Part shown: positions 6,164 through 13,470 of the stretch, one piece after another
Layout: every line of letters starts with the position of its first letter
Position numbering within the stretch: the stretch's first letter is position 1
Assembly (NCBI GenBank): GCA_903858385.1
Contig: CAIOIN010000037.1
Span: 1 to 16,745 of the forward strand
Origin: an uncultured Microcaldota archaeon
Lineage (GTDB): Archaea > Micrarchaeota > Micrarchaeia > Micrarchaeales > Micrarchaeaceae
Length of the DNA: 16,745 nucleotides
Direction: 5' to 3'
Notes under the pieces: model-generated
Seen by the model: only the letters and a program-made list of their open reading frames with translations
Told to the model about the DNA's origin: nothing
Databases searched by the model: none
Made by a program: the position numbers and the translations under genes

Positions 6164-6546
6164 GCGTTCGCTTTCCTCTTTGCAATCCTTGCAGCATTCT
6201 CGGCCCTTATCTGAGCCCTAGTCTGCGGCGGGTTGACCGATATCACATACTTGGACACGACCTTCGACGCATAGGCAAGCACGCGCTTGACGTTGGCTTC
6301 CGATTTCGTGCCGGTGCATATGAGCTTCCCGTTCTTGAAGAGTATGATCACCGCCTTCGGCTCGACTATCCTGTATATCGCTCCGGGGAACTGCTCCGGC
6401 TCGTAGTCTACCGCCCTTATGTCCTTTGACAGTGCGTAAAGGTCTATGGTTGCGTGCAGATCTCCGCTGACTACCCTGTTCTGCACTTTTATCGCAGGCA
6501 CCTTGATGTGTGTGAGTTTCTTCACTTCAGTCTTTTCTACCGTCAA
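6160..6546 (-). CDS. Single-repeat TATA-binding-protein-like protein (half-size TBP)
   Basis: TBP binds and bends promoter TATA boxes. Archaeal TBPs have two direct repeats (about 180-200 residues); this product has one. Reading from TTG 6546 gives 128 residues. Residues 14-97 match a TBP repeat, closest to the second one: VQNRVVSGD (21-29), YEPEQFPGAIYR (48-59), EPKAVIILFKNGKLICTG (62-79) and KSEA (81-84). DNA-contact features are present: Asn23, and the intercalating pair Phe53 and Phe70. The preceding KLTHIKVPAIK aligns with the linker that normally joins repeat 1 to repeat 2, so repeat 1 is cleanly absent. The C-terminus (101-128) is a basic Ala/Arg/Lys tail. The upstream TATA box and the divergent neighbour leave no room for a missing half. 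A symmetric homodimer could rebuild a saddle. A full-length TBP may exist elsewhere. Confidence 0.85.
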   Translation of the reverse strand: MTVEKTEVKKLTHIKVPAIKVQNRVVSGDLHATIDLYALSKDIRAVDYEPEQFPGAIYRIVEPKAVIILFKNGKLICTGTKSEANVKRVLAYASKVVSKYVISVNPPQTRAQIRAENAARIAKRKANA

Positions 6547-6575
6547 ATCATCACAATAGGTTTTTAAATGGAAAG

Positions 6576-6586
6576 ATTTATATACT
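6576..6586. promoter_or_regulatory. Shared TATA box for divergent TBP-like and geranylgeranyl reductase genes
   Basis: ATTTATATACT contains a palindromic TATATA core (6579-6584), centred about 30 bases before the reductase ATG (6611, plus) and 35 bases before the TBP-like TTG (6546, minus). Both messages would be nearly leaderless. A second A/T stretch (TTTTTAAA, 6561-6568) is too close to the minus start to be its TATA box. Confidence 0.55.
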
Positions 6587-6610
6587 AGTGAAATTGCCGC
6601 TCCTGATCGC

Positions 6611-7723
6611 ATGGACAAGCACGTAACAATAATCGGCGCCGGCGTGATAGGGCTTACGCTCGCAAAGGAGCTCGCAATCAACGGAATAGACGTTGAAGTC
6701 TACGATTCGAAGAAGACCGCATCGGAAGGTCAGGCAAAGGCCAGCGGCATACTCTCAATAACCGGGCTAAAGAGCGCGGGACTGCCCTACAAGAAGAGCA
6801 TAATAAACACGCTCAACGGCGCCGTCCTCCACGCGGGCAGGGAAACGCTGAAGATAAGATCCAGCACGGCGATGGCGTACGTCGTCGACAGGGGCCTGCT
6901 GGCAGAGTCCTGCATGGGCATCGCGAAGGATGCCGGAGCAACGGTAACGCTTGGAAAGAGGTTCAGCAAGGATGATGTGCTCCGCGCCGCCGAAGACAAG
7001 GGCAACATACTGGTGGGCGCCGACGGCGCGGTCTCAACAGTCGCCAGCGCATTCGGCTTCCCGAGCATAGACGAGTATGTGCTGACCTACAAGGCAGAGT
7101 ACGAGCGCGCGAACATAGACGGCAAAAGTGCGGTCAACCTATTCTTCTCGAACGAAATCTCCAACGGATTCTTCGGCTGGGCAGTTCCGCATTCCAGCCA
7201 AAGGATAGAGATCGGACTGGGCATAAGCGGAAGGGCAAGGGCAAACAGCTACACGGCATTCAAAAGATTCCTGGGCGACGGATCACTGAACTATATGCTC
7301 GAAGGGTCTAGGAAGGTCAACGGCTACGCCAGCGTGATTCCGCTGGGTTGCAGGAAGGTTACGGCAAAGGGCAACGTGCTGCTTGTGGGCGATGCGGCCG
7401 GCCAGGTGAAATCGACGACCGGAGGCGGGATAATCTTCGGATCGCTCTGCGCCAAAGTCCTTGCAAGATCCATAACCAACAACATCAAAAGAGGGTCGCC
7501 GCTCTCGCTCTACGAGAGGGAGTGGAGGAAGAAGTACGGTGCGGAGCTGAAGCTGCACAGCATACTTCACTCCTATTATTCGAGCCTGGACACGAAGAGC
7601 TTCGAGATCCTGTTCAAGCTCTCCAAGATGTTCGGCACCGGGGAGTTCCTCGGCAAGTACGGCGACATGGATAGGCCTAGCCTGATGCTGAAGAGGTTCT
7701 TCCTCAGGGGACTGGCAAAATAG
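6611..7723 (+). CDS. Geranylgeranyl reductase family FAD-dependent oxidoreductase
   Basis: This 370-residue flavoprotein resembles the archaeal enzymes that saturate the isoprenoid chains of ether lipids, acting at the membrane surface. It opens with a Rossmann dinucleotide motif (IIGAGVIGLTLAKEL, residues 7-21). A conserved acidic/glycine motif (GADGAVSTV) follows near residue 137. The second FAD motif NVLLVGDAAGQVKSTTGGGI lies near 253-272, with the family-typical GG after the GDAAG segment. It is slightly shorter than many relatives. The ATG at 6611 fits the TATA box 30 bases upstream; there is no clear Shine-Dalgarno. The 3' end overlaps the convergent nuoN by 20 bases. Other members of the superfamily act on different lipids or electron carriers, so the exact substrate is inferred. 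Confidence 0.87.
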   Translation: MDKHVTIIGAGVIGLTLAKELAINGIDVEVYDSKKTASEGQAKASGILSITGLKSAGLPYKKSIINTLNGAVLHAGRETLKIRSSTAMAYVVDRGLLAESCMGIAKDAGATVTLGKRFSKDDVLRAAEDKGNILVGADGAVSTVASAFGFPSIDEYVLTYKAEYERANIDGKSAVNLFFSNEISNGFFGWAVPHSSQRIEIGLGISGRARANSYTAFKRFLGDGSLNYMLEGSRKVNGYASVIPLGCRKVTAKGNVLLVGDAAGQVKSTTGGGIIFGSLCAKVLARSITNNIKRGSPLSLYEREWRKKYGAELKLHSILHSYYSSLDTKSFEILFKLSKMFGTGEFLGKYGDMDRPSLMLKRFFLRGLAK

Positions 7724-9131
7724 CAGTAAAGCTTGTTATCGATTTTGCCGCTTCTGTTGCTGCCGCGATGAGCGGCTGCGGGTACAACCCCAAAACCATT
7801 ATCACGATGACTGCGATCAGCGCGACCGCAAGCGCCAATTTCTCGGTCTTTATCTTTTCACTCGGCTTTTTCGTGTACATCGCGCTTATGACCTTCGCGT
7901 AGTAATAAATCGATATGAAGCTGTTCACCACGCCGAACATCGCGAGCACAATCAGGTTCGCGTCTATGGCGCTTGAAAAGAGCAGGAACTTCCCATAGAA
8001 GCCGAGCAGCGGAGGTATCCCGGCCATCGAGAGCATGAGTATGGTCAACGTAGCGGCTGCATACCTGTTCCTGCCGCCTAGTCCCGTGTAATCGTTTATT
8101 GTCCTCAGGTTGAGCGATTCGAGCCAGAGTATAATGGAGAAGGCGCCGATTATCATGAACGAATGCGCGAATATCTGGAACAGGCTGGCCTCTACGCCAA
8201 ACTGCGTCGCTGCGGCCATCCCGATCATTATGTAGCCCGCCTGCGCTATCGAAGAATAGGCAAACAGCCTCTTCACGTCCTCCTGCACCAGGGCAATCAG
8301 GTTTCCGAAGAGCATCGTCGCTATCGACAGCACAAGGAATATCGCAGAGAACATGCTCCTGTAGGCTGCAAACACCAGAAAGAATATCAGCATGAATGCG
8401 GCGAACGCAACCTTCTTGTTGATCCCTGCAAGCATTGCAGTCACGTTGCCCGGAGATCCCTGATAGACATCTGGCACCCAGAGATTGAACGGGAACAGCG
8501 CGGTCTCGAAAGCCATCGCGGCTGCGAACAGCAGCATGGCCAGCGTGACAAGGTAGCTGCCTCCAACGTTGATGTTCTGTATGAACGGGTTCAGCATCAT
8601 GCCCGGATTGTACGGGAATATGAGCGCAAGCGCAAAAGAGAACGCGGCCATGGACAACGAGCTCAACAGGAACAATTTCACGGCAGCCTCCATGTTCCTC
8701 TTGCCCCCCAGCATTATCATGAACGATGTCGAGACGGAGATGAGCTCCAATCCCAGGAATATCGCCAGCATCGAAATGGAAGCGGACACCATAATCATTC
8801 CGACAAAGGCGAAGCTGGCCAACAGCGAAAGGCTCGTGTAGTCGTTCGAATACCTGTAGGACAGCGTGTTGACCAGCATCATGCCTGCGGACAGCAGCAT
8901 CATGAAGAACAGCGAGAAGGGATAGAAGTTGAGCGACCCGAGCAGGACGAAGCTGGTGCCTGTTGATAGCATGACGAGCGCCAGGCCGGAGACCATGGCA
9001 AAAAGCACCGTGCTGAACAGGAACTGCGTGTTCCTGCTCTTTTTCAGCACCGAAGTGATGGCAGAAGCGACAAGCAGCGCCATCAGTGCGAAAATGGCGT
9101 TTGGTATGCCCGTTGCGATTATTCCAGCCAT
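7704..9131 (-). CDS. nuoN: NADH:quinone oxidoreductase-like subunit N (antiporter-like)
   Basis: NuoN is one of three antiporter-like membrane subunits thought to move protons in complex I. The 475-residue protein is almost wholly hydrophobic with about 14 membrane helices. Diagnostic segments: LGLELISV (127-134) with the TM5 Glu129 kept; PFNLWVPDVYQGSP (214-227); DVKRLFAYSSIAQAGY; FAHSFM (321-326, His323); and GIPPLLGFYGKFLLF with Lys381. The TM7 lysine expected near residue 209 (E. coli Lys217, in a GFK motif) is Glu here (AFET). ATG 9131 is preferred over the in-frame TTG 9146 because it follows a GAGGTTG element, overlaps the nuoM stop region by 1 codon at most, and gives the normal N-terminus. 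It is last in the cluster and overlaps the convergent reductase gene. Confidence 0.93.
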   Translation of the reverse strand: MAGIIATGIPNAIFALMALLVASAITSVLKKSRNTQFLFSTVLFAMVSGLALVMLSTGTSFVLLGSLNFYPFSLFFMMLLSAGMMLVNTLSYRYSNDYTSLSLLASFAFVGMIMVSASISMLAIFLGLELISVSTSFMIMLGGKRNMEAAVKLFLLSSLSMAAFSFALALIFPYNPGMMLNPFIQNINVGGSYLVTLAMLLFAAAMAFETALFPFNLWVPDVYQGSPGNVTAMLAGINKKVAFAAFMLIFFLVFAAYRSMFSAIFLVLSIATMLFGNLIALVQEDVKRLFAYSSIAQAGYIMIGMAAATQFGVEASLFQIFAHSFMIIGAFSIILWLESLNLRTINDYTGLGGRNRYAAATLTILMLSMAGIPPLLGFYGKFLLFSSAIDANLIVLAMFGVVNSFISIYYYAKVISAMYTKKPSEKIKTEKLALAVALIAVIVIMVLGLYPQPLIAAATEAAKSITSFTAILPVP

Positions 9132-9132
9132 T

Positions 9133-10545
9133 CTACAACCTCGCAAGATTAAGTATGATGAACGGCATTATGCCGAAGAGGAACAGCGCAGCCATCAGGA
9201 TCAGATAGCCGATGTGCTGGTCGTCGCCGACAAAGTTGACCGCTGCCGAGTGCTCCCTGCTTGAGAGCATTGACTTGTTTATCACGAAGTACAGGTAGGC
9301 TCCGAGGAGTATCATCGCGATCAGGGGAAGGGCGCCGTACAAGCCGAAGGTCTGGACCGAGCCCATGAACATGAGAATGTCTGCGACGAATCCTGCAGTC
9401 AGGGGCAGCCCCAGGTTCGCCACGGCCGCTGCGATGAACGCGTAGGTCGTGAACTCGGATTCGACCACCGTGCCTCTCAGCACTTTTATGTCCCGCTCGC
9501 CGAAGGTGTACTTCAGGCAGCCGACCGAGAGGAACATCAGCGACACGCCGAGGCCCTGCGCCAGCATCGCGTAAACTGCGCCGTAGGTGCCGAAGCTGTT
9601 GAGCGAGCCTATCCCTATCATTATGATGCCCATCTCCACCACCGTGGAATAGGCCACTATGCGTTTTATGTCAGTCTGCTTCATCAGCACAAAGACGGAA
9701 TAGAACGCGGATACCGCCGCAAGCACTACCGCGTAGGGCGCGTATTTCGATGCTATGGGAAGCATGGCGAAGAGCATCAGCATGCCGAATGCCCCGAACT
9801 TCGTCAATACCCCCGACAGTATCATCGAGCCCTGCGTCGAAGCCTCGGTGTGTGCGTCAGGGAGCCAGAAGTGCATCGGGAATAGTGGCATGTTCGTCAT
9901 GAACGCCAAGAACAGGACAAGGAATATCAGCTCCTGGGTGGGCTGCGGTATCCTGCTGGCATTCGCGATTATGTACTGCATGTCGAACGAGTGCAGCGGC
10001 GTGTAGAAGTATAACAGAAGTATGCCGAGCAGCAGCAGGGCGCTTGCGAACACCTCATAAACCAGGAAGTTCATCGACGCGTTCTTCCTGTTTGCTGATC
10101 CGAGTATGTTTATCATGAAGAACATGGCAATGACTCCTACATCCCAGAATACGAAGAAGAAGAACAGGTTAGCGGACGTGAACAATCCGACAGACGCTAT
10201 CTGGAACAGGACTATCAGCGCGCAGGAAAGCTTCTGCCTCTCGTTCTCCGGGTTGCCCGCTATTACGGCCGCCAGCAACACGATCGAAGACATGAGCAGA
10301 AGCACGAGCGAAACCGCGTTGATTCTGAAGCTCAGGCTTATCATCAACGAGCCTATGTAAGGATAAGCCTCTGCCACGTTCACGCCGTGGTCCGCTATCG
10401 AAACGACAAGGACAAAAAGCGTCAGCATCAGCCCTAGGAACGTCGAAGCTGTGGCAATCTTCCTGCTGAAGTCGTGCCCCAGGAGGAATATGAGCGCCAG
10501 TGCCGCCAACGGAACCGAGAGCATCCAGATTATGATCGGCATCAT
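9133..10545 (-). CDS. nuoM: NADH:quinone oxidoreductase-like subunit M (antiporter-like)
   Basis: NuoM is an antiporter-like proton channel subunit of the complex I membrane arm; 470 residues and about 14 helices fit the family. Recognisable parts: NLFFFFVFWDVGVIAMFF (126-143), MPLFPMHFWLPDAHTEAS (219-236), LTKFGAFG with Lys249, DIKRIVAYSTVVEMG (292-306) and GLPLTAGFVADILMFMGS (379-396). Compared with E. coli NuoM, TM5 Glu144 corresponds to Asp135, TM7 Lys234 to Asn218, His348 to Gln330 and Glu407 to Asp389, while Lys265 (Lys249) is kept; the spacings between these positions agree closely. The tandem ATGATG start is preceded by GGTGATG and overlaps the nuoL stop by 4 bases, indicating translational coupling. 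Confidence 0.95.
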   Translation of the reverse strand: MMPIIIWMLSVPLAALALIFLLGHDFSRKIATASTFLGLMLTLFVLVVSIADHGVNVAEAYPYIGSLMISLSFRINAVSLVLLLMSSIVLLAAVIAGNPENERQKLSCALIVLFQIASVGLFTSANLFFFFVFWDVGVIAMFFMINILGSANRKNASMNFLVYEVFASALLLLGILLLYFYTPLHSFDMQYIIANASRIPQPTQELIFLVLFLAFMTNMPLFPMHFWLPDAHTEASTQGSMILSGVLTKFGAFGMLMLFAMLPIASKYAPYAVVLAAVSAFYSVFVLMKQTDIKRIVAYSTVVEMGIIMIGIGSLNSFGTYGAVYAMLAQGLGVSLMFLSVGCLKYTFGERDIKVLRGTVVESEFTTYAFIAAAVANLGLPLTAGFVADILMFMGSVQTFGLYGALPLIAMILLGAYLYFVINKSMLSSREHSAAVNFVGDDQHIGYLILMAALFLFGIMPFIILNLARL

Positions 10546-12317
10546 AGCATCACCACGGCGAAGATTATCACCATCGCAAGAATCCCCAACAGGAACACAA
10601 GCATGTACGAATTCGCCTGCCCGTTCTCCACGTGCCGCAGCATCTCCGCGAAGCCCAGCACGGCCCCGGCAAGCATCTTCACGAACCTGTACAGCTCGTA
10701 ATCCAACGCGTCGACAGCAGAAGAGGCGGCAACGACCAGACCCGCTACGCTTGCATAGAACGCATTCACGAAAACGCCGTTATAGAACAATTCCTGTGCA
10801 AGACGATTCGCAAACGTCTTCTTCGCGCCACGCTTGAAATAAACATAAGCCACTGCGATGCCGAGGACCGCCACTATGGTCTCTGCCGCAATGCCGATCA
10901 GGGACAACGGAGCCGCTTGTCCATAAGCCGAAAGATAACTGGGCAGACGCAAGCACGCCAGCGACGCACCTACGACCAGTGCAGCAAGCACGTATATCGG
11001 CAGCAGCATCTGCATCGGTATGAAGCTGAAGTTCGCAGTCTTCCTGCTTTGCTGCGCAGCCGGCTTCTTCAGCGGCAGGAGCAGCCACCTGAAGATGTAG
11101 ACGCTGCTTGCAAATCCCACCGCAAGCAGTACCAAGTAAACCGGCATATCCGTCGCTGCTGAAGCGTATACGCTCGCCTTCCCGAAGAAGCCGCTCAGGG
11201 GGAATATCCCAGCTATCGACAGCACGCCGATCACCGTGGCTATGAGCAGGGGCTTGCCTGCGGCGCCGGACTGCACCAGGTCTATCCTATCCTCATCGTC
11301 GTTCGCCTTCATGATCGCGCCAGCAGACATGAAAAGCAGGGATTTGTAGAACGTCTGGACCACAAAGAGCATCATCGCGGCCACGACCGCATTAAGCCCG
11401 AGCGCGATGAACATCAAGCCAAGATCCTCTATGGTCGAGTACGCCAATATGCGTTTTATGCGCGTTTCGGTTAGCGCATTGGTGACGCCGATGATGGTAG
11501 TTACGATGCCTACAAAGAGGATGACGTTCAGCAGATGCAGCTTCGCAAACAGCGGCAGGAGCACCGCCACCACGAAGACCCCTGCCTTTACCATGGTCGA
11601 GGAGTGAAGGAAGGCCGATGTCGGAGTAGGTCCTTCCATCGCGTCAGGAAGCCATTCATTGAATGGAAACTGTGCGGACTTCGCGAACGCGGCAATCAAT
11701 ACGAAGAGCAGGGGCAGCCATGCTGCAGGTGCTGCCGGCGCGGATATTATCGCCGCAAAGCTGAAAGTGTGGTAGAGATCCCATACCATCACCACTGCGA
11801 TCATCATGAGCACATCGCCGATAAGCGCCACGGTCACTGCCTTTCTTGCAGCGCTTGAAGCTCCATCCTTGCCATGCCAGAAGCCTATGAGCAGGTAGCT
11901 GGCCAGGCTCAAAAGTCCCCAGCCCATGAGCATGGTGATGAAGTCTCCCGCAATCGCGAAGAGCATCATAGCAGCCGCAAAGATGCAGGTCTCGAAGTAA
12001 TAGCGGCTCTGTTCGCTCGGCACCCGCATGAATCCGATCGAATAGGTTATCACAAGCGGGGTCATCACCGCCACGATGAGCAGCAAAAGCATGTTGAGCG
12101 GCGCCGTAGACGTGGTTATCTGGAACTGGTACCATATCAGATAGAACCATGTGGTGCTCTGGCTGCTTGCGGCATTGAAGCCCACCACCAGAACGAGTGC
12201 AAGCGAGATCAGGCTCGCGACAAGTGCAATGTACTTTATCGGTTCCGGGAGCTCGTTGCCCAGCAGCGCTATGAATGCTGCGATGATCAGCGGCATTACC
12301 ACGAATAGGGCCAGCAT
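10542..12317 (-). CDS. nuoL: NADH:quinone oxidoreductase-like subunit L (antiporter-like)
   Basis: NuoL is the distal antiporter-like subunit. The 591 residues include about 14 core helices and a C-terminal extension with NRLAQELFYNGVFVNAFY and VENGQANSYMLVFLLG, matching the lateral amphipathic helix and final anchor seen in family members. Core motifs: MGWGLLSLASYLLIGFW (131-147), AKSAQFPFNEWLPDAMEGPT (212-231) with Lys213, SAFLHSSTMVKAGVF with His238, RIKRILAYSTIEDLGLMF (286-303) and FYKSLLFMSAGAI with Lys325. The nearly invariant TM5 glutamate (E. coli Glu144, in a WEG/WE motif) is Gly134, and the central His before the FFK motif is Gln321. Start ATG 12317 lies 4 bases after the nuoK stop with no strong ribosome-binding site. 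Confidence 0.95.
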   Translation of the reverse strand: MLALFVVMPLIIAAFIALLGNELPEPIKYIALVASLISLALVLVVGFNAASSQSTTWFYLIWYQFQITTSTAPLNMLLLLIVAVMTPLVITYSIGFMRVPSEQSRYYFETCIFAAAMMLFAIAGDFITMLMGWGLLSLASYLLIGFWHGKDGASSAARKAVTVALIGDVLMMIAVVMVWDLYHTFSFAAIISAPAAPAAWLPLLFVLIAAFAKSAQFPFNEWLPDAMEGPTPTSAFLHSSTMVKAGVFVVAVLLPLFAKLHLLNVILFVGIVTTIIGVTNALTETRIKRILAYSTIEDLGLMFIALGLNAVVAAMMLFVVQTFYKSLLFMSAGAIMKANDDEDRIDLVQSGAAGKPLLIATVIGVLSIAGIFPLSGFFGKASVYASAATDMPVYLVLLAVGFASSVYIFRWLLLPLKKPAAQQSRKTANFSFIPMQMLLPIYVLAALVVGASLACLRLPSYLSAYGQAAPLSLIGIAAETIVAVLGIAVAYVYFKRGAKKTFANRLAQELFYNGVFVNAFYASVAGLVVAASSAVDALDYELYRFVKMLAGAVLGFAEMLRHVENGQANSYMLVFLLGILAMVIIFAVVML

Positions 12318-12321
12318 TCAA

Positions 12322-12621
12322 TCAATTTTTAAGGTTCGACATTTTGGTGACATCAAAGCCAATCTCCATCTTGACCAGATACCTGTACACGACCACCAGG
12401 GCCATGACCTCGATCGATGCGACCGACCAGAGCGAAAGCAGCAACGGAATTATGTCTCCGTTGACGCTGAAATAGAAGAACATGGTAGAAAGCAGCGTCG
12501 ATGCGATTATCGCGACTTCTGAAGACAGCATCATGACTAGGAAATGCCTGCTCGCAACCATGCCGCAGATCCCTACTGCGAATATAGCGAAGCCCAGCCC
12601 CAGGAAGTATATCGGCATCAT
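12322..12621 (-). CDS. nuoK: NADH:quinone oxidoreductase-like subunit K
   Basis: NuoK is a three-helix subunit that carries part of the charged axis along the membrane arm. The 99-residue length is normal. Three hydrophobic helices are visible (about 4-22, 28-50, 58-82). The two conserved membrane glutamates of the family (E. coli Glu36 and Glu72) appear as Glu35 (MLSSEVAIIA) and Glu71 (SVASIEVMALVV). The C-terminal extension KMEIGFDVTKMSNLKN is polar. The start ATG 12621 (followed by a second ATG) overlaps the nuoJ stop by 4 bases, and GTGATGA just upstream may act as the ribosome-binding site. In contrast to the antiporter-like subunits, its key acids are intact. Confidence 0.93.
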   Translation of the reverse strand: MMPIYFLGLGFAIFAVGICGMVASRHFLVMMLSSEVAIIASTLLSTMFFYFSVNGDIIPLLLSLWSVASIEVMALVVVYRYLVKMEIGFDVTKMSNLKN

Positions 12622-13091
12622 CTCATCACGCTTATCCTTCTGAGCATCGTTATCGCGCCCAAGGCCACGCCGAACAGTGCGAAGACCACGGTATAGAGCT
12701 GCCCGGAACCGGACGCGAGCTCGCCTGCAATTGCAGTCCCGGAAAGGAGGTTCTGCTGCTGCACCGGGAACGGCGTGTCCGCCGCCAGGTAAAACGTTAT
12801 CAGGAAGAATGCGACCGAGAGCGCCAATAGAAACGTAAGGTTGGCGTGCACGAAGCGCGAAGTGCCGACCGAGGCAACTCCGACGAAAAGGAAGGTGGCC
12901 ATCCCCCCGACCATCACGAACAGCTGCAGCAGCGCGAGCAGCGGCTGATCTAGCATGAGAAACAGCAGGGAGTTCGCGAAGAACGCCATCGCAAGCGAGA
13001 GCACCGAATGCAGCACGTCCTTGAAGACGAATATCAGCGCTATGGACAGGAGCTCGACCAGCGCCAAGGCAATAAACATGATGAGATACAT
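12618..13091 (-). CDS. nuoJ: NADH:quinone oxidoreductase-like subunit J
   Basis: NuoJ is a five-helix membrane subunit next to NuoK and NuoA. The 157-residue product shows helices at roughly 2-22, 28-48, 52-73, 84-104 and 131-150. The segment VFKDVLHSVLSLAMAFFANSLLFLMLDQPLLALLQLFVMVGGMATFLFV follows the family pattern (a polar break, then a long helix pair with a conserved Gly-rich third helix; here GG at 62-63). A polar loop of about 25 residues precedes the last helix. The start ATG 13091 has a strong GGTGGAG site that overlaps the nuoI stop, showing coupling. It sits in the usual I-J-K order. Sequence conservation is low in this family, so position is an important part of the evidence. Confidence 0.91.
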   Translation of the reverse strand: MYLIMFIALALVELLSIALIFVFKDVLHSVLSLAMAFFANSLLFLMLDQPLLALLQLFVMVGGMATFLFVGVASVGTSRFVHANLTFLLALSVAFFLITFYLAADTPFPVQQQNLLSGTAIAGELASGSGQLYTVVFALFGVALGAITMLRRISVMR

Positions 13092-13099
13092 CGCTCCAC

Positions 13100-13462
13100 C
13101 TACTCCAATTCCTCGGGCCTCTTTATGAAATCCCTCCGGTCAAACTTCACCATATCATAATCCTTCGTGAGAACGAGGCACTTGGTCGGGCATACCTCCT
13201 CGCACAGCGCGCAGAACAGGCACCTCTCGAGGTTTATCTCCGGCATGAGCTTTGTGCCGTGCTCCGTCTCGGCCTCGACCATCGTTATCGTGACGTTCGG
13301 GCATATCCTCGCGCAGGCGGAGCAGCTTATGCAGGTCTGCATGTCAAGCTTGTGCACTCCCCGGTAATTGTCTGCCAATTGTTCCCTCTTTTCCGGGAAT
13401 TCTAACGTGGCGGGCGCGTGCGCGAGCTCCCGGATGGCCCTCACGATGGGTTTTATTGACAT
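13100..13462 (-). CDS. nuoI: NADH:quinone oxidoreductase-like subunit I, 2x[4Fe-4S] ferredoxin-type
   Basis: NuoI carries clusters N6a and N6b, passing electrons toward NuoB and the quinone site; it is the only peripheral-arm subunit in the window. Two classical motifs are present: CISCSACARICP (Cys44, 47, 50, 54) and CLFCALCEEVCP (Cys81, 84, 87, 91). An extra Cys95 follows. At 120 residues it is shorter than many bacterial NuoI proteins (about 160-180), with a brief N-terminal helix and a C-terminus ending soon after the second cluster. No membrane segment is seen. The start ATG 13462 lies 8 bases after the nuoH stop without a good ribosome-binding site, so translation probably depends on nuoH. 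Confidence 0.95.
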   Translation of the reverse strand: MSIKPIVRAIRELAHAPATLEFPEKREQLADNYRGVHKLDMQTCISCSACARICPNVTITMVEAETEHGTKLMPEINLERCLFCALCEEVCPTKCLVLTKDYDMVKFDRRDFIKRPEELE

Positions 13463-13470
13463 GAAAGTGC

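Noticed and set aside
6547..6681. An N-terminal extension of the TBP-like gene toward 6681
   Set aside because: The added residues are read through the TATA box and the start of the divergent reductase gene and show no TBP similarity.
8163..8966. A 267-codon plus-strand frame opposite nuoN
   Set aside because: It is a shadow of the hydrophobic NuoN frame: very rich in Arg, His, Gln and Glu, as expected from the complement of membrane-protein codons.
9132..9146. TTG 9146 as the nuoN start
   Set aside because: It adds RGCR before the normal NuoN N-terminus and lies further inside nuoM; ATG 9131 with an upstream GAGG element is better.
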